From Pithys albifrons albifrons (taxonomy: Eukaryota > Chordata > Aves > Passeriformes > Thamnophilidae), in the NCBI RefSeq assembly GCF_047495875.1, contig NC_092461.1, forward strand, positions 69,614,299 to 69,678,298: DNA of 64,000 bases, written 5' to 3'. A program made the position numbers and the translations under genes. The notes below the pieces were generated by a model that did not search any database, was not told the origin of the DNA, and saw only the letters and a program-made list of their open reading frames with translations. Each line of letters begins with the position of its first letter. The first letter of the stretch is position 1. Positions 51,678 to 64,000 of this stretch are shown piece by piece.

Positions 51678-54600
51678 AATCGAGGGAATTTTCTTTTCAG
51701 TTTTAATTACCACCCACTTTGAATAATAGCAAGAAGCGTTGACTGAGTCACACTGATTCTTTTCATTACAGTACTGATTTTTGGAGAAGCAAGGAACTTG
51801 AAGATTTAGTAGCATGATACAAAGCAGCTTATTTCATACATGGCTTCTCGTTTGTTAGACTAGAGCTGAGCTGGAATCTTGCTAGACTCAAAGAGATCCT
51901 GGAGACCTCACAGTATGGTGAAGACTAATCTGCTTTGAAAGAGAAGTAATCTCTGTTTTCATATGTATAAATTATTATTGGAAAGAATAGAGATGAATTC
52001 CAGACTGGCTTATGTTTGAAAGGAAAGAATTATGGTTAGAAGTCCCAAAATTAAATGATATGCCTTTAAATTTGTAAACAGAAATGAAATGTAGATACCA
52101 ATGGAAAAACTTTGAGTAGGTCAGGAAGGAGGAGAGAAACCTATATTCTTGACAGAACGAGTGGTCATAGTAATTATAATAGCTCCTGGATATGACTAAA
52201 AAGTGAAATCTAAGTAGAAGCCATTCTAGAATTCTGGAGGGATAAATATAGGACAAATTACTTTTTTTTTTAAAAAAAGAGAGTCAAAAATAGCATGGAT
52301 AAGTAATACAATATATCATGAAGCATGCAAATAGAAAATTTAGTGTGTAGTTATCTTTTTCCTAATTAAAACCCCTGAAATAAACAACGCTGTGAAAGCT
52401 TTTCCAGATATTCAAGGCAATGGTAAGTTCTCACATGAAAACTGTCAGAAACTTGTTCTTTTCCATCACAAAATAGTGAACTATATTATTATTTATCACT
52501 AGTACTAAGTGTGGTGGGAGGACAGGGAAGAGCAGAGAAAAAAGTATATAATATCTTCAGTAGACTCTCTAGTGGACTAGGGAGTGCATATTCCAAGGCT
52601 TCTTTCCAGTTGGTGCTCTGCCCAGAATAGAAAACCCTAAACCAGAACCACAGTATGTGAAACTTCTTCAATAAATCTGGCTTACACAAGTGTTTAAGTT
52701 TATTAAGACTTCACTGCCTGAAAGCTGCTTGGAATTATTGCTACAGCTGGATTATAGCATTGTCTCACTTGTCCAGTATTGTTTCTTCCACGGAAACCTC
52801 ATAACTTATGGCTACTTCATCATGATGATTGCTATGTTTGAGCCAGAGGAGGCACAAGTACTGTAATATTTTTGTCATGTGGAACTTTTATTTTTAAATT
52901 AACTCAAGGTCTAATAATAACTTGCAACATGATATTTGCAAAATATCTCCAAGAATATTAAATCTAGTCAAAACGTCCAGTAAAAGAAGCTATCTGTACA
53001 CGAAATTCCTGCCACTTCTTAACTAAAGGAAATGCAGTGGTAAGAAAAAGACTGGGAGGTGATCTTGAAATTTGAATCACTTTATAAGATTTAGCACTCC
53101 TTCTCACTGATAAAAGTTAGATTAATTTGTTTTATATTTTGATGTTCAATTATATGGAAGAAGGGACCTGAAGAATGGGGAGAAAATGATGAGACTTACA
53201 AAATCAGTAACAGCACAGATTTTAACTAAGATCTCGCACATGTTTTGGAAAATGCATTCTGGTTTTAGGCTTCATGGTGTTCCTGTGGCTGTAGCCTTTG
53301 CTAAAAATTATATACTCTCTACCTTTTTACCATCTCCCAGGGCAAACTTGGGTATATAAATAAGCAGAGAAGTGCAGTTTGTTTTAACAGGCAGAGAGTC
53401 TGGAAAAACACATTAGAAGTGGGAGAAGAACACTTCTATTCACTGCTTCACAGTCTATGAGATCCTAACTGACAATGACTATAATAGGGGCCCAATGTGA
53501 AAAAAAGACACTAGTTTTTTTCCCCACAAATTCTGGGCATTCATCCATCTGAGTTTCATGTGATATACTGGGTGGATTGAATCAGTTGTTTTTGAAGAAG
53601 GCAGAATGTGCTCTTTTCTCATTTAATAAACTTTATAATTTCCACAATCTCACTCATAATTTGCTTTCTATGTTCTATATATAGTCTGCATTTTGTCTCT
53701 GTAGACAGATTACAAATATCTAACAGACTGATCTGAAAGGAACTGCCAACAACTCGTTATTAATTGGGAGGGTTGTTGAAAAGGGACTACACATCAACTA
53801 ATGCTTATAAAGCTTATTAATTGTTTTTGATTTATGATTTGGAAATATGAAGTTATTGCTGGTAACAGTCATGTTAAGTAATCACAAAAATGTAATCATA
53901 TGGATTATTTGATGTCCAGACCACTTTATAAGACAGGGCTGCTTTAATATTGCATTAATATTAACAAAACTAAGGCTACACATAAAGAAATATGGAATAC
54001 AGACCATATATACAGAATGAAGAATTACTTCCTGAAAATTCTGGGAAGAGTTCTATGTTCATATTAGATGTGCTAAGAAGTTTTTTACAGAGAGAAAAAA
54101 AAATGGTGCTACCTTTGTCGTATGTTGCATCACAGTGCTTAACTTTTCTTTATACCTCCATATCTGTAACTTATCTGTACAGCTGCAAGATATTTAAGTT
54201 TGTTGCATACATGGAGAGAGAGCAGGGAAGGAATACAAATGTCTGGGAGTTGGAAAGTATATATTAGAATGACAGAATCAAAGGGCTCAGTCTGCCTAGT
54301 TGATTTTTAAAGGCTATCAAGTAATGAATAGATTTCCATGTTTAATTACTTTCCCAAGGGTAAGGCACAAAGGGACTTCATAGATTTGTATGGAGAGGTA
54401 CAATAAAGACCAAAAGCTGGAAGCAGGTGTTATGCAGATTCAAACTTGGAATGGCCTTAAATCACTAATGATCTGTGAAAAAAGTTAATCTATCATGGTA
54501 TGATCCATTCTCTGGAAGTATTAGATGTTTTGCTCTGCAACACATAAAAAGTTGGATAATCTAATGATCCTTTCTAGCATTAAAGCCTATGTTTTTCACT

Positions 54601-54682
54601 CTGCTTGTTTCTTTCTAAGTAAGACTTCAGAAGACTGGCAACGACTATACTTTATAATTAGGTAGTCCTGTAAAACATTATA

Positions 54683-54813
54683 GGCTTGGTTGCTTAGAGC
54701 ATGGTGCTAATAAAGTTGAGGTTGTGGGTTTGATCCTCATACAGGCCATTCACTTTAAGAGTTGGACTCGATGGTCCTTGTGGGACCTTTGTAACTCAGA
54801 ATATTTTGTGATC
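54683..54813 (+). mobile_element. tRNA-Ile-derived SINE with CR1-like tail (TguSINE1-type)
   Basis: The head (54683-54748) follows tRNA-Ile: GAGCATGGTGCTAATAA around the anticodon, GGTTGTGGGTTTGATCCTC over the T arm and B box, then GGCCA. About 11 nt near the D loop appear to be missing. The tail (54749-54813) reads AGTTGGACTCGATGGTCC, then TTGTGGGACC and AACTCAGAATATTTTGTGAT, the CR1 3' end used to borrow CR1 reverse transcriptase. This head-tail combination is the TguSINE1 family known from passerine birds. Confidence 0.85.
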
Positions 54814-57800
54814 TATACAGATAGATAAGTATGTCTGTGATTTTTACTTTTTTTCTATACGAAAATACAGCTTTATTGATGGTGTACTTAGCATAAAAAT
54901 AATTTTGATGTCTCTGAAATTTCAGATGCAAAGGCACTTCTGCTGGAAACCTCTTTGTTATTCCAGGGTAAAGAATGAAAACTATTTTGAATTACACTTC
55001 TGTTTCCCTATTCCCAAAACTATTACAATTGAAGTTTCCAGATTGCATTGTTCTAGGCACAGGACAGTCATGAACAAACCAAATATCCCTGCTATGACTG
55101 AATTAATAGGTAATGGCACAGCACACAGCTTTTGATTTCCCTCTTAGTGGCTCTGTATGTGACAGATCAGATAGAGGAAACAACTGTTTTGTGTAACAAC
55201 TTTTTCTGAAGTTGACAGAACACAGTGAATGTTTCTTTTTTTATTTAAAAATATTTAAAAGGATTCCATGTTTTCCCAACATTATTCTAATGCTATATTT
55301 GATGTGTATGTTTTGTGACTGGCTGTGAACAGCTATGTGAGTCCTATAGAATTACTGTGGAAAGAGAAATGGAAAAAGCAATGTCTCTCCAGAGTGATCC
55401 AAATGACAAATCACTCAGGAATTCTTGCTGTACTGTGACATTAAATTATCTGAGGATGAAAACCAAGCTATGACTAAAAATTTCAATTTGATAATTTTGT
55501 AAAAAATAAAGTTTTCTGATATTTGTTTCATTTAGGCATGCCTTTGCCTAACATGAGATATCTAAAAAAGAACTGTACAATAGTTTTTGGCCTAACTGGT
55601 AACTACAGGAGAGGTTCACCAGCAGCATTAAAATATTGTCAATTAATAGCAAAGAAGGTGGTATTTTGTGCACTGAATTTATATCTTTCACCATCACACT
55701 GGCAAATGTTTCTGATGTCTAGTACAAAAACAGAGAAGTAAGGGAGTCCTGCAAACACTATTTACTTTGGCAGACATGGAATAGGCTATGCATCTTCTTC
55801 AATGCTGAGAAACTTACACATAAAGGTTTGCTAATGTCTAGAACATTTCCCACAGTCTTGGCTTGTGATGAAAGTAACCTTCTCTCAGTGTCCTCCATGG
55901 CTTGCTTCCCATTTGGCCAAATTTGAGTCCCTGAATGCCAGAGATCTGCACCATATGTCCTTTGTATATCTGAATCATGACAAGGATCAGCTGATATAAA
56001 ACACGAGGAAAGGCATGAAGGCCATGTTTGCAAGAGCCTGGTGACTGCAGGGGGCAGATTTGCACTAATTCACATCAGTGGCGTGTGACTTCAAAGACTG
56101 TGAAGCCACGGTTACATGCAGAAGAAGAACATCACATTAGCATTATGTTTATGCCATCTGGCACTCAGCAGCACTTGTCCACAATTTTCACTGTGCCAGA
56201 CCTATTCTGCAGTAGTAACACATGTATTGTGACCCTTCAATCTTATGGATGATTATATAGACCCTCACTTAAGGAAAATGTTTTATTCTGTAGCACAGAT
56301 GTGATTTGAAAACCAGTTACTCCAGTTACAAAAATCCAGTGGTCTGGAACATCAGGGTTGATGGCATTGTCTTATGAAGAATACTCTGACATGTCGGAAC
56401 ACTTCTAGAACAGATGGACAGTCAGCATATCATTAAGCAGCAATTTTATGTGTAGTATTTCAATAGTTCCTTTCATATCTTTCAGTAAGTTGTGGGGAAC
56501 TTGTGTTTCTATGTTGTACTCATGTCTGGTTTTGTGCTACTATTAACCAGAATCATCTGAACACACCACACACTGACACTGTCATGTAAGAATCACAACT
56601 GGATTTTTGCTATCCACAGTTCTTGTGATGTAAATTCTTTACTTCCTCAGAATAGATCAATGAAATGCTAGTGAGATGTTAGAAAGAATATATAGTATAA
56701 ATTGAAGGCTTGTGTTTCCCTAGCTATTTCCCCTTATTTTCTTCTTTTCAGTATGACTAGGAAATGCTAAATATTCTAGCTGCTATTTCCAAATAAAATT
56801 CTGTTGTCAGGCACCTCTTGTGTTTCAAAGTGATCTGCATGTATCTGGACAGTTCAGAGTACTTTCTTGCTATATATGAGCAGAGATGGAAAGATTAGCG
56901 TCTACACTCAAGATGGCAAGGAATTTTAGGAAATTATTTTGTACAATATACAGACCTTATCACCGTGAGACTTTGTCACCAGGTATCCTTAATCAAGTAT
57001 ATGAAAGCCAAGTCCTGTATCTGTGTAGGAGAGTTACTGTTTATTATCTAAAAGGTACCTGAACATGGTAGAAAAATTTCTTTAATCTGACAGAGTCTCT
57101 AGAAATTATTGCCAGTGTAATCCATTATGTGGGTGGTCAAAAGGAAGCCAATTCTTTGGTTTCTTATTTTCTAGAAAATCCTTTGTATTCTTGTAAAAAA
57201 AAAGTGGTGGAATTTGGGTTTTTCATTTGTACTAATCTGTATTCCTTTTTTTTATGTTTGATAATTCTTCAGCTATAGACAATCTTTGAAAACACAACTT
57301 AATTTTTCTGTACCCCAGACTGCAGAAAGAAAGAGGATTAAGCATTTTGAATGCTTTTTCTTGTTCTCTTGTGTGTTACTTGTTGAACAATTCATTATGA
57401 TTTGAAAAACAGTGAAATTACTATTTCCAAAGTCCTTAGACATTTTAGCTTAAACTTTCAGCAATGTCACCTAACTTGTACATTCTGACAGCCATTACCT
57501 TTACCCATTACCTTTGCCCCTGCCTGCATTAACCAAGTCAATTATCAAGGCTGGAAAAATAATTTGAAAAGAGTTTCTTTTGTTTATATTTATACCCCTC
57601 AAAACAATGCTTCAAATTCTATACACCAAGATACTTGGAACATTTCCTAAGTAGCAGCTTTGCCGGAGTTGTTGAGTTTGCTCTTGAATTTGATCACATG
57701 TTTAGGGTTCAAGGCATCTCAGCTAAATTAAGAATCAATTTGTCTGATTTCCCTTCACAGTAAAAGAACAGACAAAGGTGAAGGCATTCCATGAGTCTAC

Positions 57801-60800
57801 ATATACCCAGACTCTACAATCTAACCCTAAACAGAGGAGCTTATTCTTTCTTGTAAAAAATTTTACAGAGAAAACGATATTCTTTCAAACTGAGGAAGTT
57901 GGATAGCTAAATTCTGATGTGTATGTATAAAAAGAGAAATTACTAGTATCACAAGGATGATAATTAAGGAGGAGAAAAGAGGGTATAGAATTTTATGAGT
58001 TGCTGTGAAAGTGCTTTCCCCTAAGTGAAATAAGTAGGCAACAATATCAAAAGCTGTAAAATATGGAGCAATGGAGAAAATTGTTTACATTTGTAAGGAG
58101 AAGGTTATGTTAATCCTGCCATTTGATAATGGATGTAGTGTAGGGCATGTTTCATTTATTAACGAGATTTCTTTGGTTTATATTTGGTTTGTTTTCTCTG
58201 TTTATTTCCTAACTAGGAGATCAGCTTTTAAGCAGATGAGCAAGGACAAATGTGACAAACCAGTGCATTGCCTGTGGGCTGAGAACTGGGGCAAACAGAA
58301 ACTCTTTGGGACAGGACTGAGAGAGTTTAGGGCATAGTGCAAGGAAGATGAAAGAGGAGCAGAGGCCATGGAACTTTCTGAACCCACCTGAGAAGCCAGA
58401 CTGTAAGACAGAAGATAGTTTCATTATTTTATTATACAGTAATGCATACTTTTGGGTGAATAATTCAGAAAATGAATGACCAGCAGTGCCAAGGCAAAAT
58501 TCTTGCCTGTTAAGCAAAAAATTCATGGCTGACACATCATGATATCAACAAAATACAACACTTGCAAGAATAGAATTTGCACTAAAATAATCAATGTGGT
58601 CTGTATCAACTGGTAAAATGGAAATAAATGATAGTGGACGTCTGTTTAAGGTAAATGGGTAAGTAAAGCATAAAAAATTACACAGAATTTTATTATTTCA
58701 AGCAGTCAAAAAAAGATAAATGGCACATCATGTCATGTTGGACTGGAGTCTTAAAGCTGGATGGTCTGTGTAAATCTGCTCAAGCCATAAGATTATTTAT
58801 ACTTTAAACAAAGAGTAGCTCAAAAATAAATGCTGTTTGTAATTTTTAGTCCTATTTTTATCACCAGAAGATGTAAATGTCATTATTGTGGCTGTCTGAA
58901 ATTGAGTATTTCTTCTGTCATTGAATCATCAGTCTCCATTATATTAATATAACTTAACAAACGATCAAAATGAAAACCAAGCATATAAAGATGATAAGGT
59001 TGTTTTTGTCTTCCTCTACCAAACAACTGATTTTACTGTCTCCTGAAGGCAAGTTCCTGTGGTGGGCTTGTGTAAAATTTTCTGGTATCTCTTCCAGCTA
59101 GCAGAACACCCCTACATCCTATGGATGTTTATTCATCAGTGCTTTTCTTCATTTGTTGTTTAATACTAAGTATGAAGGACAGTAGCAAAATTCAGGCCAG
59201 TGGCTTTGGTAGTGTTCTTTGTAGAATAAGCTTTGTTGCTACTAAAACAAGCTTAGGCTGGGGAAGGCAGCTGAAATTGGAACTTTACTAGGTAAAAGGA
59301 ATATTACATGAAAAGTCAGGAGAGAACTGCAGTGAGTTTGCTTTTCCTTTTCTATGTCTTTTTGCTTGCACTATCATGGGTAGTATACATGTATATATAC
59401 ATATATGTGGGGACTATCATGAGTGGGCACATAAACTGAAAAATGATGCACTTGCCTCCCCGTAAATGAGGAGGATGCAACATGTGTGTTTTTCCATAGG
59501 GAGTGAGCATAAGTATTTGGATATGTTCTGCTAAGGCCAGCCAATCTTTCTTCTGGCCTTTTATTTCAGTCTTTTTTTTTTGAGCTTACCAGCTTCTCTG
59601 CTTGTTCTGTATCCTTTTTTAGGATATCTTCCTTGTTACTCCTGTCTTATGCAGATGTGTATATCCTTACAAAGGTATTGCACAGGAAATATTACCATGT
59701 CTGAAGCAGTCTTACTAGGAAGAGTCACGTGCCAAGTCTGAACATAGACATTATTAACAGGAAGGTATAAAGAGGCCAAGAATCTTTTCTCTCTTTGTCA
59801 TTTTTCTGCCTCTTCTTTTTCTTGCTTTTCTTTCTTCTGCAGATGACTTTGAGCTACAGTAGATGATGAAGTGTTTTAAGAACAAAATAGTGTTAAAACC
59901 ATTGATTTATTCATCCGCCTGCTAATTTTTTAGCATTTGTATGATCATCTTTTCTTTCAAAATGGGCAATGAGGTAAAACATAAAAACAGAAGAAAAACA
60001 ATAAGCTGAATTTATTTGTTTTCATTTTATAGAGATTCTTGTAGAATAATTTCCCAATGAATGCAGTGGAAGCCTTACTTCTTGAATATTCAAGTGCTAA
60101 TTGAATAAATATTTAGAAACAATATATGTTGTAAGGAACACTCCTGCTATCAAAAAAATGGATACCATAACTTAAAAGCCAGTGCTTTGGAATTAGACTC
60201 TGCTCTCAGAAGAATCTACTCTCACAAAAATGATCTTGCAGAGCTTATCTCTATTTGCTGCATCTAGTCTGTGCAGAGGACTTGAGCTGAATATGAGCCT
60301 GTGATCTAAGGGCTATTCAAAATAGTGGGGTATCAATGCAATGTGTTTATGTACAAAAACATCTGTATGTGGGTTTTTATAAAGAGTCTAATGAACTACA
60401 TATTAATTTCACATCAATTATTTTTTTTCTGCATGATAGTCCAACAACAGTAGCTGCTGAGTGGGTGATGTGCAAAGTCAAAAAATAATCAATGATAACA
60501 CAGAGATCAGCAAGCCTAGGTGATTAGAAAGTGAGAGAATAAATGTTATTAGCATATTTATGATTTAAAGACAGATGGTTCACAGTTGAGCCAAGAAAGA
60601 CTCAAAAATGCAGTTGGCAAACAATGTCTCTCTATGTTTTGGTTAATAAGGCATTCAAGATTGCACATGTTATTATAGAGCTCTCTTTGACTACATAAGG
60701 AATGTAGAAGACAGATAAGGTTAAGCTTTTGCACACACTAGACTCAGGCCTCAGCTGTCTCCATAGAGGCCTGTAGATAGATGCCCTACTCTCGTCCCTG

Positions 60801-62589
60801 TCCCAAGTCTTCCTTCTAACCCATCACATTCAGTTCGTCTTCCCCATCTACAGCAGAAATTGGAGCTAAGGAGTGAATCCACTTGCATTCCCTTGCCTGA
60901 GGACAAACTGATGGAATCACAAGTCTTTCCCAAGATTTCCTGGCCATGCTTTCTTCCCTGATCAAAGTGGAAAGCCATAGAGGCAATTGAGGGAGCAATG
61001 GCCTGAAGGAGAAACTGCTGTTGGCAGCTCCACAATCTTGTTTCACTCCTTGGAGCACTCTTTTTTTTCCTATTCTGTAATATGGTCTGTGCTTTGCCCA
61101 GAGTTGTAGTCACTGCTTTTATTCTAGGCTCACAACCACCGTCTCTATGGTGCTTGGAAGTGGAATGAACACTTAAAAATCTACATATTTATATCTTTCA
61201 AAATTTATCTTTTGAAGCTCAATGTTTTCTGTGGTTTAGGAGGAAATAATTCTATAAAATATTTATTGCTCAGTAATCTATTTCATTTTCTAAGCCACCT
61301 CATGTAGGGTTATGTTCCTGAGTCTGGGTAGGAGTGTATTTCCAGTTGTATGGCACTACTACTAAACTCCTGCAAAGTCCTATTTATCTTCTTAAACTGC
61401 TGATCAATCCAATTATTCTAGTATATCGAAGTCCAGTAGTCAAATCCCTGGAACCAGATATGTGAGTAGTTTTTGGCCAGCTTGATTAAATATTGCAATT
61501 GTATTTGCATCCATTAATGTTTATATTTTAGTAATCTTATTGTCTAGACTAAAATAACCTGTACTCCAGAAACCTGTCCACTGGAACAAGATAAATATGA
61601 CAGTAGAGTAGGGATGGTAAAATGCCAGTGGAAACTAAGGTATTATATTATGTTTGAGTATATGTTGACGGAAGGACACCAGCTGTTTAGAAGGCTGGCA
61701 ACAGCTACAGTCACAGAATAATGTGTTTTTATCACTTGCATCACACCTGTAGCTAGGAATTATTAAAATCAAATAACAGACAATACCTCAATTGAGATTG
61801 TGACAGAGAATTAAACAAAAGCAGTGGTAAAGCTTAAGTTAAACTAATTACAAACTGATCTAAAATTTCCTGATTAAAGTGTGCTCTTGTGAATATGAAC
61901 AGGGACTGAAAAATATTCATGTACTTCCATGTACGAAGCAAGAAGAAAGCAGCAATGTTTAGAAAGAGTTCTTGGATGAATTACATTAATTTTGTTTCAG
62001 CTGAATTATAGAATTTCTATGCACCTTGCCTGTATTTGCTGTTTTGCAAACTAGATTTTAGCAAACCTACATTTGTAACTTAAAAGCAACTGGCATGTTA
62101 TAACTAGCTATTCAATTTTTTTTCATTAGTATCATTAATGTATTTGGAGCAATCTCTTAAATATTGAGATATAGTGGTTTCTATAGTGATGTATGTAAGC
62201 ATGACTCCTCTTCCAGATTTAACTGAAACATCAGAATTTGGAATACATTGGTACATAATGTATCAATCATGGTGTTGTAGCAATTAGTATTTTTTTTTCC
62301 CCTCAAGGACAATGCTAAGAAGAGCATATGCATGACTTAGATAACTAATGCTGTCTACTCAGACATCTGATATTTTCTGATACCCCTCCAAACTTCAATG
62401 AAGCTACAGTGTTGCTGCTAAATAAAATAATATACTTCTGAAATTTGTTTCATTACTGTCTGGTTAATATAATTGAATGAGTGTGAATGTTTGATCCCAT
62501 TCATAGAATATATGTCAGGACTGCAACATCTCCATATTAGCAAATAACATTCCAGCAGTAATCTAAGGCCTACATGAAATGTTTGTGGT

Positions 62590-62683
62590 TTGATTCCTGG
62601 GATGTCCTGTGCAGGGCCAGGATTTGGACTTGATGATTCTGATGGGTCTCTTCCAACTCAGTATATTCTATGATGTTCTGATA
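62590..62683 (+). mobile_element. CR1 LINE 3'-end fragment, sense
   Basis: Contains GTCCTGTGCAGGGCCAGGAT, then TTGGACTTGATGATTC, then CTTCCAACTCAGTATATTCT followed by ATGATGTTCTGATAC. This matches the avian CR1 3' terminus, 5'-truncated to about 90 bp. The left edge is approximate. Confidence 0.85.
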
Positions 62684-62848
62684 CTGAGCAATTACACTGT
62701 CATTGAAGTATCTGTATACATTGTTCTTCATTTTCATTCATCCACCTAAATTGTGAATTGAATTTCTGCTTAATCTGGTCTCTGACAAATTTGAACCTGA
62801 AATTTGTAATTAAAATCCCAGAACACTCAGCAGAACAGTCCCAGTGAG

Positions 62849-62964
62849 AGAAAAAAAAAACCAAAAAACCAAACAAACACCCAACCAACTAACAAACCAA
62901 AAAAACCTGCCCAAGCAGGCAAAAACAAAACAAAACCCTCCCCCTCCCCCCCCCCCACCCCAAA
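62849..62964. repeat. A/C-rich low-complexity tract with long C-run
   Basis: A-rich sequence with CC and CCC blocks passes into an almost pure C-run (about 62939-62960). On the minus strand this is a run of G-tracts able to form a G-quadruplex. The frames that cross it are compositional artefacts. Confidence 0.8.
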
Positions 62965-64000
62965 CATTGAATTCTGGTCAGTCCTGTGAGTAGGATAGTG
63001 ACCTGGCTTAATGAATTTTTTTAAAATCAAAGGCAAATAAATCTCCCCTATGCACACTTTGTATTCAGAAATATTTAGACAGCATAGGAAATGTCAGCTT
63101 GCCTTGTATGAGAAGATTCTGAAAACCAAAAGCAACTCTACCATACACAGCCTCTGAAGTATATGCTGTGGTTATACACACTGGGTGGAAATAAAGCAGC
63201 TTTTGTTTTGTCTAAAAATTTGGCATCTACTCTAAATTAGCATCATTAATATCCTAGTTAGGCTGAGCATAATACACTAACATATACACAGCATAAACAG
63301 AATATTTAGTCTAAATTCTATTCAAGGTTATAATTCATTAATATGCCTTTAATCTAAGGTTATTCAGCTGCTTCACAAGACTATGGACAAGAGGCACAAA
63401 GACACTCTTGTCCTAAGCACTTACCTGGCACCTCAAACCTTTCCTTTACCTGGGGAAGACTAAATTTCTCAAGGTGTTGGCATTTACAGAAGAAAATTCT
63501 TGGGGTTGTCTGCCCACCTATTGCTTGGCATGTACAGCACTCTTGAAATCCTGACAGAACTGGAGAACTCCATTAGCCTAAAGAGCTGAGGGACTTGCAA
63601 CAGAGGTATGTCTCATACGGCAAAGGGTCTCATCCTGCCCCTACTGCAATGGACCATGCTTGCCAGTGACAGTCCAGAAGCCATCTAGGCATTAACATAG
63701 CTCTGCTGAAGCAAGATATTTTAGTTTAGGCACAAAGCCATGCTAAATTGGATCTATAGCTTCCAGGCCACAGCTGGCTTGTGTCTGTAAGCTCAGAGAG
63801 TTGGCAGAGGAACTCTCTGATGTCTTCAGCAAATGTGTCGGGTAGATTAATGTTCCTCTGGACCCCATGGAGAAGAGAGGCATTCTTTTAGATAAGCATG
63901 TAACGCTATCCCCAAATAAAGCGCAGCAGGATAGAAAAATAAAGCCTCTTAGGTCAGTTCTGATCACTCTAAGGCCCAGTCCGAAATCCTTCAATTTCTT

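Larger units (their letters stand above)
44790..64000. other. Downstream intergenic sequence, no gene recognised
   Basis: About 19 kb of AT-rich noncoding DNA. Apart from a tRNA-Ile/CR1 SINE (54683-54813), a CR1 tail (62590-62683) and an A/C-rich tract (62849-62964), I see only simple-sequence runs and small palindromes. Open frames are short and lack domain features. From vertebrate gene order, ST18 would lie further to the right. Confidence 0.6.

Noticed and set aside
54683..54748. Stand-alone tRNA-Ile gene
   Set aside because: The D-arm region is shortened, the acceptor stem is poorly paired, and the sequence continues directly into a CR1 tail, so it is the head of a SINE.
60751..61113. 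Minus-strand 120-codon frame
   Set aside because: No ATG-linked context, domain, splice consistency or codon pattern supports it. It is likely chance.
62700..63057. Minus-strand frames rich in Phe, Gly and Trp
   Set aside because: They are translations of the A/C-rich low-complexity tract.

Overview
The window looks like bird nuclear DNA, probably from a passerine. The evidence is an intron-rich, AT-rich background with one GC-rich promoter, CR1-type 3' tails (38.0, 54.7 and 62.6 kb), and one short element joining a tRNA-Ile-like head to a CR1-like tail, the architecture known from passerine TguSINE1.

One protein-coding gene can be supported. It is ALKAL1 (FAM150A), a secreted ligand of the ALK and LTK receptor tyrosine kinases, on the + strand. 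Four coding exons (4064-4391, 34777-34830, 38864-38944, 41247-41311) join in consistent phase to a 175-residue protein. It has a signal peptide, a long Ala/Pro/Arg-rich N-terminal half and the conserved four-cysteine C-terminal domain. Upstream are a TATA box (3023), a probable noncoding first exon ending at a good donor (3197), a second TATA-like site (3813) and a GC-rich island over the first coding exon. A strong splice donor lies 12 nt after the stop codon. A good acceptor at 44107-44108 followed by two AATAAA signals near 44.75 kb suggests a 3' UTR intron and a distal terminal exon, as an alternative to a proximal poly(A) signal at 42066.

The most notable non-genic feature is a nearly full-length LINE of about 4 kb (30585-34574) inserted in sense orientation in the large intron of ALKAL1, 202 bp before a coding exon. 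It is flanked by a perfect 12-bp target-site duplication. It encodes an APE-type endonuclease, a reverse transcriptase with an intact FADD motif and a C-terminal CCHH/CCHC finger. It is disabled only by four small frameshifts, so it appears fairly young. Its architecture is not that of CR1, the usual avian LINE.

The rest (1-3000, most of intron 4392-30572, and 44.8-64 kb) is AT-rich noncoding sequence with low-complexity tracts and small palindromes. No RNA gene, CRISPR array or further conserved coding exon was recognised. From the human gene order as I recall it (RB1CC1, ALKAL1, ST18 on one strand), RB1CC1 would lie to the left of the window and ST18 to the right. Neither is visible here.
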